A stretch of 64,000 nucleotides of DNA, taken from assembly GCA_034670405.1 (NCBI GenBank), contig JAXDDX010000047.1, forward strand, positions 1,000,001 through 1,064,000. The letters run 5' to 3'. Each line of letters begins with the position of its first letter. The stretch's first letter is position 1. The stretch comes from Hoplostethus atlanticus. Lineage: Eukaryota; Chordata; Actinopteri; Trachichthyiformes; Trachichthyidae. The notes below the pieces were generated by a model, which was given only the letters and a program-made list of their open reading frames with translations, searched no databases and had not been told where the DNA came from. The translations under genes and the position numbers were made by a program. Shown here piece after piece: positions 1 through 13,777 of this stretch.

Positions 1-250
1 GATTTCACACTTCAGACCGATATAGACGAGGATCACCTAATTTTGGGATGGCAAAGGTATCAGATCTGATGAACGATATCCAAGGAGCAGCTTCCAGTGA
101 CCAGCTGACTTACAGCTGGATCAAGACTTTGTGTTACAGTGATTTTTAGGAAGTGTGTGAGTCAAAGGCTTTTTGACTTGTGACGGCCAGGAGCTCAGTC
201 ATGTGGAAGTGAGGATTCACTTAGCACAACTCCGACCAAACAGTCTTGTA

Positions 251-272
251 TGTGTGTGTGTGTGTGTGTGTG
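251..272. repeat. (GT)n microsatellite
   Basis: Eleven GT dinucleotides. Confidence 0.9.
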
Positions 273-374
273 CGTGCATGTGTATTTACATGTGCGCACT
301 CATCTTTTTTATGTTAGATTTCCATCAGTGTTATTGTCTGTCATGTTGGTTTCATTTATGTTGTTGTTTCTCCG

Positions 375-425
375 CTCTGTAAAGGGTTTTCAAAGGTGCT
401 ATATAAGTAAAGATTTACTTACCCA
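375..425 (+). mobile_element. LINE/SINE 3'-tail-like fragment
   Basis: CTGTAAAGGGTTTTCAAAGG followed by TGCTATATAAGTAAAG resembles the conserved 3' tail shared by some fish LINEs and SINEs. It stops against the GT array at 433. Confidence 0.4.
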
Positions 426-431
426 CCTTAC

Positions 432-432
<1 letters not shown>

Positions 433-490
<58 letters not shown>
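433..490. repeat. (GT)n(GA)n compound microsatellite
   Basis: About 24 GT units followed by five GA units. Confidence 0.95.
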
Positions 491-887
491 GAAGACACAC
501 ACTGAGCAATGAAAGAGAGAAAGGGCACTGTAAATGGGAAAGACACAGGTAGTATTCCTAACATCAACAGAGTGTCAGTTGCCCATCTATATTCACCACG
601 ATCAAAAGGTCAAACCGATGTCCTGACATTCTCCACACCTTTAGACTCGCCGCGCCCCCGCCGGGTCCTGGAAATGTTATTGTAACGGAGATGACAGCTG
701 GACGGAGCCCAGTAACTCTACTTGAATGGCACAGGAAGTGTGTATCCCGAACGGAGTTTCCATGGGATTCGGAGCGGCCTGACCTTTCAGTGATAGCCTC
801 AACGCGAGGTACTTTCCCCTCAGGGTAAAAAGAAAAGACACGTCTGCTGTTTTCTTCCCTCAATAGGAGCTTTATTGAACGGAGAGC

Positions 888-917
888 GAGAGAGGGAGAG
901 AGAGAGAGAGAGAGAGA
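888..917. repeat. (GA)n microsatellite
   Basis: GA array with one GGGA interruption. Confidence 0.9.
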
Positions 918-3248
918 AGGGCGGCAGTTTCTCCTTCTCTTTCCTTATCGAATGTCACGCAAAATTGCGATAAAGTCTCAACCTCAACCTCGGAGAGCAA
1001 ACCGTTTTTTTTTTCCCTTGTTTTTTTCCCACCATATAAATGTATTAAAAATGGAGGACATGTTCTAATGCACCTCCTAATGCTGGGTGACACGCGCCAT
1101 GAAACATGCACGGTTTTACACCCGCGCTGTCTTCGTCGCTTACGTGATTTCATACCGCGGCTTATAGGATTTTGATATCAGCCATCGCTATAAAGGCAGC
1201 GGAGGATGTGATCAATGTGATCAATGGCGGTAAAAGATACGACAAACCTTGAAGCGTTATTGCCTCATAAAACACACATCACTTCAAAGTCCGCTGGCGC
1301 TCACGCCCGTCGAACGCCTACGCTACACGCGAGTCCTATTCCGTCTGCAGTTCAAAGGACGTATTGATCTCGCTTAACACAAAGCCATTTCCGTCTTATT
1401 TCCCTCAAGACTTCAGTCCCTAAATCCCCCTGCGCTCCTGCTGTACGTATTGAACTGTTACCGCTAATGGATGTACACACACGCATGCACACACCCTATG
1501 TCCTACATATCGCCGCTGTCGGTCGACAACCTCGTTTCCTTTTTAGCCTGATGATGCCTTTTTGAGTTTATCTAATAGGGCTTTTATTTATTATTTTCTT
1601 AACCCACAGAGAAGTTAAAACATGAAAAAAGGCCTAAAATTGGAGTTACAAGGTCGACAGCGATATGTAAGGAGGTGTTGAAGTGAAAGTAGTGCTGCTC
1701 ATGCTGCATGTGCCGTTGTTTTTGTGCATGTCTTACTCAATCCCCTTCAGCTACAAACATAAATCCAGTGCAAACCTGCATTGGATTTGGTTTCTCTCTC
1801 CCTTCCCTTCCATCTCTTATTCCCTCTGTCTGTCTCTCGATCCCGGTCTGTCTGAACAGAGGCTTTGTCTTTGTGCGCGAAGACAAAAGCTCTGTTGTAA
1901 TAAGCGATGGTTTTTGCGGCGGCCAGGGCAGGTGGCTGGCCTTGATTGCATTAGACTGATGACGCGCTCACAAAACGCCAGAGGAGGAGAAGGGGGGGGG
2001 GGGAAGGACTCGCAGGTCTGCTTCCTGCCACCTGCCAGAAGAAAAAACCTGAGAGTCCGTCGGATCCAGAGAGGTGAAGGTGTGACGGAAAGAGAGAAGG
2101 GGGCAGAGAGAGAGGAAGCAGGGCGGCAGTAGGCCAGTTTCGGTCTCGAGCTGCTTTTCTGACATTTTGAACTTTTCACTGCCTCTCTAAAAATATAGAA
2201 AAGTAGAAACACTACAAGCAGAAACCTGAGTGTGTTCTGGTCCTCACACTTCTACAGTATTGATCAGGTGGATGTTGAAAGTATGTAGTGGATTGGTTGA
2301 TGCGTAAAAAGAAAACCGTAGTCATCATTTTTACACTGTGTTGGTCTTGAATAGGACTTGGTTTGCTCTAGTCCTCTGACTCTGACTTGGACTCGACTGA
2401 GGGCTCTTTGATAGAGGAAGGGGAAATAAAACAAGATGGACCTTGATAAAAGATGGAGATGAGGAGGGGGAATCTGAAATCAGCATCACAGCATCGCCTT
2501 ATCAACGTCCAACACTGATTTTCTATTCCGGCATCAAAACGCAAAAAAATTCCTGAGCTAATTTCCTTTGAACGCCAAAACAAACATTAAAGCGTCGGGT
2601 TTTCTGTTCAGCCGAGATTACCCTGGCGTCGGCCACCGCTCTCAGCGTATCGCAGTGATTTCTCTCTGAAATACATATCTGAATCCCCCCGTTGTCTGAT
2701 CTCCCACCTGCCTGCCCGGGCTTTCTGCCTGGGCTTTGTCGAGTCCTGAGAGGGGCTTAATACCTGTGGATGATCTTAAACCGGTAAAAGGGGCTTCTCT
2801 CAGGCCACCCGCCACATCTCATTTCCTTTCACCGAGGGTCCAAGGCGACCTGCAGCCGGAGCCCGAAAAGGGACGAGGATGAAAACCGGGTATTAAAAAA
2901 AGGTGTTGGGCTGATTTATTTCGAGCCGCCGGGGTCTCGGTGTCCATGTAGCAGGAGGCCGGTCTGATTTTGGGTGTTTTTTAAAGTGAAGCCAAGTGGT
3001 GAGCAAAGGTGCGAGCGATCTTTTTCAGCTGTTTGGAGGATCGGGTGTGCATCTGAATATGAAAGGCAAGCGGCTTTGGTGCTCGGAGACACAAACAACG
3101 GCTGCAGCGCTGCTCGTGCTCCACCGGCAGGCGATGCGGGCGGCGGCAACAATCACGCCAAAATGGGGGGTGAAGTTTCAAATTGGATCTCGACGGGGCT
3201 GAAATCTGCCGCTTGTTTGCTGAACATAATAGAGTCAGGGCCCCGTTG

Positions 3249-3252
<4 letters not shown>
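918..3252. other. intergenic, no gene seen
   Basis: Mostly unique sequence with a G run at 1992-2003. The 149-codon frame at 1683-2132 opens with a hydrophobic stretch but passes into low-complexity text, and no splice or homology support was seen. Confidence 0.6.

Positions 3253-3288
<36 letters not shown>
3253..3288. repeat. (AT)n microsatellite
   Basis: Eighteen AT units. Confidence 0.95.
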
Positions 3289-3291
<3 letters not shown>

Positions 3292-3463
3292 AGACTTTCA
3301 AAGAAGGCGGCGTTCAAAGGGGAAAGAAAACGGCGAGAGCATTCAGCGTGTTTCGGAGCGCCGGGTGCTGTGCCAAGGTAAATGCAGTGGAAAGCCAGCT
3401 GATTTGTAACAGCGCTCCTTTAAATGGGTACCAGTCGCTACCACTGAAATACAGAGTGTGTGT

Positions 3464-3464
<1 letters not shown>

Positions 3465-3517
<53 letters not shown>
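3465..3517. repeat. (GT)n microsatellite
   Basis: More than 25 GT units with one TAAG interruption near the left end. Confidence 0.95.
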
Positions 3518-3854
3518 TCACAATCAACCCAAGTTAAGTGCAGCCCTCCAAAGTGACTAATACCCTCTCTCTCTCTCTATCTGTCATCCTGTGTTCATCT
3601 TGGCCAACTTTAAATTAAAGAAAACAAGGGAAACCAAATCGGGGGCCCCTCTGAATAAATCTCAGTCAGATGGAAAAAGAAAAAAAGAAAGTCAATTGGA
3701 TTAGCAGCGTTCAATCATTCAATCCCACTATTGATCCGCCGCCAGAGGAAATATCTGGAGGGCTGCTGCAGTATCCAAAACCGGGATTGATTGGGAAACG
3801 GGACGGACAGGAGCTGATTTAGCTGCTGAGCTCAATCGCTTCACGTTCCCACAC

Positions 3855-4023
3855 AGCACACACACACACACCACACACACACACACACACACAAACACAC
3901 ATAAACACACATGAGCCCCCAACAGCTTTTCACCCTGCAACACACACACCCAAATATGAGTGGCATGGCCCCACACACACATAATATACTGTATATATGA
4001 GCCTCCAACCCCCCAATGCACGT

Positions 4024-4054
<31 letters not shown>

Positions 4055-4164
4055 TACATATGAGCCTCCAATCCCTTCCTCCCCAACATAGATACACACA
4101 CCCCAATGACTCTTCACCCAAGAACACACACACACTCACATGCAAACACATATGCGCACCCAAG

Positions 4165-4200
<36 letters not shown>
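3855..4200. repeat. CA-rich complex repeat with recurring ATGAGCCTCCAA blocks
   Basis: Several CA arrays separated by related spacers (ATGAGCCCCCAA, ATGAGCCTCCAACCCC, ATGAGCCTCCAATCCC). This suggests local duplication of a CA array plus spacer. Confidence 0.8.
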
Positions 4201-4201
<1 letters not shown>

Positions 4202-4536
4202 CAGTTGAACTAAGGTGTATTCAGAGGTGTAACTGCTCGTCCGGTGGCTCCGTGGCTGCAGGCTTTGGGAGGCAAATATCCCTGTTGTCTCTCGGTCACC
4301 ATGGCAACAGTGGGAGTTGTAATTGTGCTGCTGTTGGTTGTTGCCCCTCCTCTGAGATAACAGCCTCCAGCTGCATGGTTTACCCCCCGCCGCCCAGCCC
4401 CCCGGCAGCCCTGCCTCCAGCATGCAACACGATACTGTAGGGATCGATAAAACGCTTGCATACTGTAATATTTGTCGATTTCTTACTGTCTCGTAGAGTT
4501 TGTCTCTTGAACGTGTAGCCGGAAATGTGTGAGAAA

Positions 4537-4537
<1 letters not shown>

Positions 4538-4585
<48 letters not shown>

Positions 4586-4586
4586 C
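4538..4586. repeat. (CA)n(TA)n compound microsatellite
   Basis: About 14 CA units run into about nine TA units. Confidence 0.95.
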
Positions 4587-4589
4587 ACA

Positions 4590-5289
4590 CAGAATGAGCA
4601 GGTACAGTTTCTCTGTCTCATTCAAGGACAGTTCAGCAGGACACATGGCTGGTGATGGAGGCACATAGGCCGAAGCAGGGCTCAAACTTGTGATATTTTG
4701 GGTACAGGACAGGCTGACCTCTGGGCAACCCTTCCACCCAATCTGGAGTGTGAACTGCAAGTGAGACATTGTGTAATTGCGGGTACATTTCATTTCATGG
4801 GAAATATCGCTGACGTCATCAAGACGTTAATGGTTTAATTTGTTTTAATGCATGATGTGTCAGCAAATACTGTTCTTATATATCATAGGGACTTTTATTT
4901 TGTTAATAAGCTGGATACCATCAAAAATCTTGTTTTTCAGTTGTCTGACTGCCAACTGCAACTTTCTCATTTGTCAAAAAAAGAAGTTATATATATTTTA
5001 AACTAAAAGAAAAAGAAAAAACAGAAAGTGAGTTTTGAAATAGAGAAAGTTCAGCACCTGGCAGAGTAATTGGTATTGATCAACAACCCCATCAACACCC
5101 TGCAGATATACGATGGTCGTTTTGTTCTATGAGGTCGTAAAAATCGGACTCATTGGCCCTTTAAGAGGATCTAAACCAGAAAACCATCCATCACCACCAC
5201 AGAGCTGACGGGACTCTGGTTTGGTTCGGTCTGGCGGGGTCGGTCAGACTTTGTTCATTTTTAGTTGCATGGCAGCCAGGTAGCACAGG

Positions 5290-5290
<1 letters not shown>
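4590..5290. other. intergenic, nothing recognised
   Basis: Unique DNA, AT-rich from 4850 to 5040. Confidence 0.6.

Positions 5291-5328
<38 letters not shown>
5291..5328. repeat. (CA)n microsatellite
   Basis: Nineteen CA units. Confidence 0.95.
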
Positions 5329-5329
<1 letters not shown>

Positions 5330-5331
<2 letters not shown>

Positions 5332-8092
5332 ATCATATTTCCGCTGGCAGATGTGGAGGGTCGGGGTGAAATCACATCTATATTACTCATGAGGTTGCAG
5401 GGATTAGTTAGGGACTCTCCTTCCCACCTCTCTCGCTGTCTCCTCTCCTTCCTCGCGTCCTACCTCACCCCCTTCCCTCTCTCCCGCTCCCTTCACATCC
5501 TGCCCCCTTTCTCTTCGCCACTTATGACACACCTCCCCCTCCATCCCTGCAATTACGAGGGTGTGATCTGGTGTCAAAAGGGGAAATGACTCAATAACTC
5601 ATTTGTACTGACTGTCAACACGTTGCTCCTGATGCTCCTCGGGGGAGGTGGGGGGAGGTGGGGGGAGATACTGTACAGACATATGGCTCTAAATCTAAAA
5701 GGAGGAGGAAGTCGTGTCTCGGTTGCAGTGTAACTCACCTGGAAAACCCTCGTGGATTTCCTTGAGATGTTTTCATTAAAATGGAAGGCGGACAGATCGG
5801 CGTCCGACTGAAAGATGGACGCGTGGAGATTGCGATAACATACGTGAAATATCGCCGTCATTACCGGCCTGCCCGGGACATCTGACAGGCAGCGCCACAT
5901 CTCAAAATGGCCACCGTTGTCTTATCTGCGCGGCGGCAGACTGAAAATGTTAATGAGGCTTTTTGATCAGCGGCGGGGCCCGTCTGTCAGCTCGCCTTCA
6001 GACGGATCCGTGGTGTTTGTCCAGAGGATGAGAAATCTGCTCTGCGCTGACCTCTCAGCAACGGCGACGGGAATAGTTTCGTCTGTTGCCGCCGTTGCTC
6101 GGCTCCTCCTCCTCCTCCTCCTCCTGCAGCTTCTGGTTATTCTTTTGGTTGTGAAAAGAAAGAGAGAGAGAGAAAGGAGGAAGAAGGGGGAGGTGGATTT
6201 ATTCAAGAAATCCCAAACGGAGATGAGTTTCAGAGGAGATCTAAACTGGAACGAGGAGGGGAAGAAAAGGAGGCGACTGAGAGAAGAAGAGAGCGATGAA
6301 CGCACCGGAGGAAGCGTGGTGGGTTGAGGTTGAGGAACGAACAATGAACTACAGCGGGTCTTTGATGTCGCTCAATCGCCATGGTTACAATGCAGAGTAT
6401 AACTTCATTATGAGTGACAATACAGAGGAGGATGAATGGCTCAATATGAGGCTATCATCATCTCTGGAACCGGCTCGGCTGCAGCGTTAATATGAGAGCT
6501 GATTGCAAATTGGTCCCCGGAGAGCCGTTCAGAAGACGATTTCCTACCGAAGAAGCGGTGCTTTCTAAGTATCCCTCTACCTCTGTGCTTCTCTACAGCG
6601 CTAACTATTTGCACAAGTACGAGGAACACACGCGACGTCGACGTTAATATCTCAATTACATTTCCTCCAGGAGAATCGCTTTCCTCGTTCCATGTGCAGT
6701 TTACATGGACGTGAGAAACCCGCCGATCCCCCGAGACGAAGAAACACGAGAGAATAACAATCTACCCGTCTCACCGATGGAAAACATTGCGGTGACAGGG
6801 ATGTACGAGTGGACGGCACCGTTTACAGTATCTGTGCTTTGAAACTAAAATGACTGAATGGGACGGGCCACAGCACGACTGACCCTAATTCTCCTTGACG
6901 TGTAAAGAGAAAATTGGCTGCTTAGAATAGAATTTGTTTCATGTTCATGTCTCTCAAGCTTTCAGATTGTTGACTAGAGAGTATACAACATATTTGCCAC
7001 TATACAGGATGTAGTCTGACTGTCCTTTATGCTATTTAGGGGGATAGGGTAGAGTGGGTCACTGGGGTTATCAATGCACCTCCAACACCCCCTGAGGGTC
7101 CAACACCTACACTACCCTGACCCTACACTGAGTCTTACCATGCGCTGACACTGCGAGCAACAAGAGCAACAAGTCACCAGAAGTCGATTCCCTTCCATAG
7201 AGATGGGTGCCCAGGGAAACCCGACGTTGGCCACGGCTGAACTTTATGTCATCGGCGACCATTAACATCCATAGCTCGACCTGGCAAGGGGCCACATGGG
7301 CGAGAAGTTGACAGCAAGTCAAAGCTCTCCAGTTCTCTGCAACTTTTATTTTGAAAAAGGCTGCAGGAACAAACGTTTCCAAGACGACGCTTGGAGAACG
7401 GCTGTTGTTCTACCTAATTGCTGCACCATTAGCCCTTTAGCTAGCTGTGCAACTTGTGAAAGTCCTTATTTAAGTTCCTTATTGCTGTTGTCATGCCAAA
7501 ACCTTGTAGCTCCAATTTTGAGCAAATAATGCTAACCTTGGTCTTATGAAACCCTGTCAACCCCCCACTGGATGAGCTCTAAAATGCAAGGCTAAAGGCT
7601 GTTTTTTTCCAAGTTCCTGAAAAGGTTGAGAAGTCTTCCTCTTGAACGAACAAACACGAGTAAAGCAAAAAGAAAGAGGAAGAGGAAAGGAAACAAAGAC
7701 GACCACATGCACCGAGCAATCTCTGGGACAAAGATATAATCAGCGGCAAAAAGAAAAACGTATTATTACCACTGAAAAAAACCTCAAGTAACAGTTATTT
7801 TTTTGTTGTTCAGCAGTAATACTTAAGTCTATGGCTTTGTGTAAAAGCGAGGGTCACGATCACTGATCAGTGTTTGAGCTGCTACTTGACGACACATCTC
7901 CCATCACCCGATCGGCGCTCCAACATGCGATATACAATGTCTCATTTATCTCACAATGCGCTGCTCGTTAGCCACGCCGGACTCCCACACGGTGATCGGG
8001 TCTCCGGTGGCCTAATAGCAGCAATTACCATTAGAGCTGCTCCGTGGCAGGGGTAGTACGCGACACATGATACCCAGACCCTCCTCCCACAC
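5330..8092. other. intergenic, no gene seen
   Basis: Unique DNA with G-rich GGGGGAGGT repeats (5645-5668), a short CTC run (6107-6124) and purine-rich text to 6300. No exon could be supported. Confidence 0.6.
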
Positions 8093-8152
8093 CCACACAC
8101 ACACACACACACACACGTCATAGGGAATTACAGCAGCGAGAGGAAGACAGAC

Positions 8153-8188
<36 letters not shown>
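8093..8188. repeat. (CA)n and (GA)n arrays 40 bases apart
   Basis: CA array at 8093-8116 and GA array at 8156-8188. Confidence 0.92.
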
Positions 8189-8190
<2 letters not shown>

Positions 8191-8618
8191 TGTGTTCTCC
8201 ACCACCCAACAGGCAAAGGTAGAGTTTTTGTGCATTTGCTAATAATGTTGGGCTGCGGTTGCCAGGCTTGATTTCATTGGCTGTCAGGGTGGTTGAGGAT
8301 CACCGGGCCTGGATTAGCGCTGTGGGGGCAGAGAGGGGAAAAAAATCACAGTGAATTAAAATCAGTTTTAATGGGGGCTGCTTCTATTAGCTGTGTTTAA
8401 ACCGGTTTATCCTCCTTCAACGTCACCTCGGTCCCAGAGGGTCAACACGTGGCCCCGCGAGGACGGACGGAGCGCTCTGCAGTAATATCAGGTTAGATTA
8501 GTTAATCCTCATTTAGCTAAGTGTTTCCAATGTGCAGGAAATTGACAGGGGGGGGTTAATCCTATTACAGGAGCCATGGTCAGGTCTTTACTGATCCATA
8601 CTGTTAGTTCCTTCCTGA

Positions 8619-8690
8619 CCAGGGCCGGCCCTAGACTTTCGGGGGCCCTAAGCAGGATTTGGTTTGGGGGGCCCCGCCACTTCACCGAAC
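8619..8690. mobile_element. hAT-like transposon end fragment (possible)
   Basis: CAGGGCCGGCCCTAGACTTT followed by GGGGGCCCTAAGCAG resembles a fish DNA-transposon terminus. The matching inverted end was not found nearby. Confidence 0.35.
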
Positions 8691-9123
8691 CAATTTGTGT
8701 GTTGTAAATATTAGTTTAAGCACACATCATGTACAAATAAGCACGTAAAGACTAAAGTGGGACCTGTTAGCAGCAACACTATCTTTCAATACAGTAAATA
8801 CAGTATTTGTCTAAGTGCTGGCAAACTGTTGACGAATGCTGCAATGCAAACATGCAATTTTTAGTTGCATGGCAGGGAGAGGAAACCCTGGGCCCCGGAG
8901 GGCCGAGTGCATGCAGGGTTTTTTCTTTTAGTTTTTTTCATGTTGTAGTTTTTGGCTGGAATGAAAATGTGTGTATTCTCGGCCCTCCATGACACATGAT
9001 TGCCTCTCGCTGCTAAACACAATCTGCACTTCCAGGCTGAGCGCTGTGATGACAACTCCATCTTACATGCGGGGAGAAGGATGGCGAGATACAGCAGAGA
9101 GGAAAGGATAATAAGGAAGGAAT
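8690..9123. other. intergenic, nothing recognised
   Basis: Unique sequence next to the hAT-like end. A G/C-rich GGGCCCCGGAGGGCC stretch lies at 8890-8905. Confidence 0.5.
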
Positions 9124-9165
9124 GAGGAGGAGGAGGAGGAGGAGGAGGAGGAGGAGGAGGAGGAG
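9124..9165. repeat. (GGA)n trinucleotide array
   Basis: Fourteen AGG/GGA units. A second, shorter one lies at 9390-9417. Confidence 0.93.
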
Positions 9166-9542
9166 TGGATGATTTCCCTCTTCCTTTGCCACACTATACC
9201 TCAATCCCATGAAGAACAGCTGCCAAAAAGAGAAGGGGAGAGGAAGATGAGGGAAGGGGGCAGAATGAGCAAAGAATAATAGAAGGAAAGTGACAGGGAC
9301 AGTGGCAGAAATGAAGTCTGTTTAATTGCTTCGGCAACCTTACCCCACCTACAACCCAGTTTAATACAGGAGCTGGGAGAGGAGGAGAGGAAGAGGAGGA
9401 GGAGGAGGAGGAGGAGAGACTGAGAGGCTGATGGGGAGAGAACAAGGCCCAGTAATCTTCCAGAGAAGCTCCTATTATCTGCCATGCTGTCTCAGAGCCT
9501 AGAGCCCAGATCCCTGGAGTACAGCTTGTGCCTCTCTTCACA

Positions 9543-9545
<3 letters not shown>

Positions 9546-9582
<37 letters not shown>
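9546..9582. repeat. (CA)n microsatellite
   Basis: About 18 CA units. Confidence 0.95.
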
Positions 9583-9584
<2 letters not shown>

Positions 9585-9604
9585 TACACAGGTAAAAGCA
9601 CAGA

Positions 9605-9752
9605 GTGAGAGACAGACAGATAATCTGACAAGCAGAGAGGCAAGCAGGCATCCAGATAGACGGGCAGACTGACAGACAGGCAGGCTAACAGGCATGCAGG
9701 CAGACAGGCAGACAGACAGGCAGGCAGACAGACAGGCTGGCAGGCCGGCTAT
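9605..9752. repeat. degenerate CAGA/CAGG tetranucleotide array
   Basis: Mixed GACAGACAGG, GCAGGCAGAC and related units. Confidence 0.85.
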
Positions 9753-10189
9753 GCTCAGGCACCCAATGTCCCCAAGCAGCTAGAGATATTGCTGCTCCAA
9801 TGAACAGCATAATGACAGTCTCTTCTACTTCACATGGGCCGGCCGATGTGAAAACCTACCAGGAGTCGTCCTCCGCTTCAATTTCTTTCTTTTTTTTTAA
9901 CTTCTGTTTATTGCCGGCATCCTCCCAAGATGACCAAAACAGTGACATCAAGCACAAATAAATAACATGGCACAATAAAAACATACACTCTGCTTCAATT
10001 TCATGGGGAGGAGAGATGGAGCCGGGGCCACCTGACAGGAGGAAACGACCGCAGGGCTCGGGGACAGGAAGTAGGGCGACTCAGTAAACAGCTTCCAGGG
10101 ACAAGACGGTTTGGCCGGCAACCACACAGATGAATAATGAATGAAAGAGATTTTTTCTTTTCTTTGAGTCGTGTAACTACCGGTGGAGA

Positions 10190-10190
<1 letters not shown>

Positions 10191-10240
<50 letters not shown>
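10191..10240. repeat. (GT)n microsatellite
   Basis: About 25 GT units. Confidence 0.95.
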
Positions 10241-10242
<2 letters not shown>

Positions 10243-10338
10243 TTTATGTGCCTATTTTCAGATGAGCTCAAGACCCACACACCGTCCTCCATGGGGAGTA
10301 AGACGCTAGCAGAGAGGAAGATTCGGTGAGGTCCTCAA

Positions 10339-10340
<2 letters not shown>

Positions 10341-10384
<44 letters not shown>
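10341..10384. repeat. (CA)n microsatellite
   Basis: About 22 CA units; opposite strand sense to the array 100 bases to its left. Confidence 0.95.
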
Positions 10385-10385
<1 letters not shown>

Positions 10386-10509
10386 CGCTTCCTCACTTCC
10401 TCGATTAAGACAGATGAGCACCTGTTAGCCGTTGCTATGGCGACTTTTTCAAACCAGTTCAGAGGTTTGAATAATAGCTCTGGAATCCCACAGCATTCAA
10501 TCTTACACT

Positions 10510-10511
<2 letters not shown>

Positions 10512-10552
<41 letters not shown>
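10512..10552. repeat. (CA)n microsatellite
   Basis: About 20 CA units; the third array within 360 bases. Confidence 0.95.
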
Positions 10553-10555
<3 letters not shown>

Positions 10556-11297
10556 CTCCTTTCATTATTCAGATGATTCACAAGGAAATTATATCATCTG
10601 GCGCGGCGATGCGGACTCAGGAGTGTGATAGCGCATTTTATTTGGTCTGATAGGACGGCAATTAGCCACGTAATGGATGGGCAGCCTATCATACAAGGCT
10701 AATTAAACTAGCATTCACGCTACAGTAATTGGATTTTCAGTTCAGGGAGCCGCGCAGACACCGGTTTCACCCCGTGAGGTTCGGAGATTCGGAGGAGGAT
10801 AATACTGACGGGGGGGTGGTGTGTACGAGGTGCCGCCGTCACCAGCGTCACCAGCGTCACCGGTTTCCTGTTTTCCCTCCATCTCCAGTCGTCACCTGTT
10901 GTGTTTTATTATTATTATTATTATCTCAGGTCTCAGTTTCAAGCATGTCTGTGTTTGTTGAGTCTTTACTGTGAAATGGATCAATCTATAACTGGAGATA
11001 GTCATGTGTTCAAACTCAACCCCGCTCTGCACCGCACCTGAAAGACTTTTTCATTTGCAAGATTGCAAACTGGCTATTGTGATTTTTAAATTACAATACT
11101 TGCAGGATAGTGTATTTTTTTTTTTTTTTAAGAGCATAGACTCAAACTTTTAATGCACTATTCATTAATGTGCTTCTTCAGCAGATACCGTGGTGAAGAT
11201 AACCTCAGTCACTCACCGCCGCGCCTCCTCCTTTTGGGAGGGAACTGAAAAAGACAAGAAAGCAATTATATCTCTACCGCCATGCTCATTTTCAGGT

Positions 11298-11298
<1 letters not shown>
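10553..11298. other. intergenic, AT-core-rich block
   Basis: 10640-10740 contains CAATTAG, GTAATGG, CTAATTAAAC and GTAATTGG within about 100 bases. This could be conserved non-coding DNA. A short ATT array lies at 10905-10925. Confidence 0.5.

Positions 11299-11354
<56 letters not shown>
11299..11354. repeat. (CT)n microsatellite
   Basis: Twenty-eight CT units, uninterrupted. Confidence 0.95.
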
Positions 11355-11357
<3 letters not shown>

Positions 11358-11753
11358 CTTCCAGGCTGATGACAAATGGGGGACGAGGAGCAGAGCTGCA
11401 GGTGGGAGGGTCTTATAGTTTGTCTATTTCCACACCATTAGTCATCAACGTTGAGCGTAAGCACTGACACAGATTAAGGCTTTTAGCTAACTCGCTTCAC
11501 TTATCCTCAAATCAGAGTTAACAACCAGCATGTGATGCACGATACCTGATTACTGGGAGAAACCAGGTTAAGGCAATATCTTTTGATTACAGCGTTTTAA
11601 AGTGATTTTGTTTGTGTACCGCTCGCCACTCCGCTGCACCGCCGCCATGTTGTTTGCTTTGTAAATAAAACATCCTGGTGTCTGCGTCTGGTGACCGACA
11701 GGCACAGTTTGAAAGAGGAAGAAAGAAATTGAGCAGTCTAGGTGGGGTGGGTT

Positions 11754-11905
11754 GTGGCTCGGTGGTAGAACAGGTTGTCCACTGGTCACAAGGTTGGGGG
11801 TTCAATCCCCAGCTCCTCCTGTCCACATGTTGAAGTGTCCTTGGGCAAGACGCTGAACCCCAGGTCAGCACCTTGCGTGGTAACTCACTGCCATTTAGGT
11901 GAGTT
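11754..11905 (+). mobile_element. tRNA-derived SINE-like element
   Basis: It has a pol III A-box-like start (GTGGCTCGGTGGTAGAAC) and a B box (GGGTTCAATCCCC at 11798-11810), followed by a non-tRNA body (AAGTGTCCTTGGGCAAGACG). This body text is widespread in fish repeats. It is not a functional tRNA, as the acceptor and anticodon stems do not close. Confidence 0.6.
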
Positions 11906-13398
<1,493 letters not shown>

Positions 13399-13506
13399 TG
13401 CACACTGAGAAATGCATATGTTGCATAAGCGCACACACACATGAAACGTTCACGCCTGTGCACACACAAAAACGCACACAAGCAAATACATGCGCATGCG
13501 TGTGTC

Positions 13507-13558
13507 TGCCTGCACACACACACACACACACACGCACACACACACACACACACACACA
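13507..13558. repeat. (CA)n microsatellite
   Basis: CA array with one CG interruption. Confidence 0.93.
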
Positions 13559-13738
13559 AGCGCGGTAATTAAAAGGCCCATGTCTCCACCTGCAGTGACA
13601 TTCTCCAGAGCAGTCAGTCTCTAAAAAGGCTTTGATCACGGTGGATCCGGCGATGGCGAGGTGGCGAACGCACTTACATCTCATTCATAGAGTACACAGC
13701 AAGGTGAGCCTTCCTGCCTCACTGCTCTGGGTTGCATT

Positions 13739-13742
<4 letters not shown>

Positions 13743-13775
<33 letters not shown>
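13743..13775. repeat. (GT)n microsatellite
   Basis: About 16 GT units. Confidence 0.93.

Positions 13776-13777
<2 letters not shown>

Noticed and set aside
1683..2132. 149-codon frame with a signal-peptide-like start
   Set aside because: The remainder is low-complexity and purine-rich, an antisense frame is equally open, and no family was recognised.
11754..11830. tRNA gene
   Set aside because: A- and B-box-like text is present, but the stems do not close and the body continues into SINE sequence.
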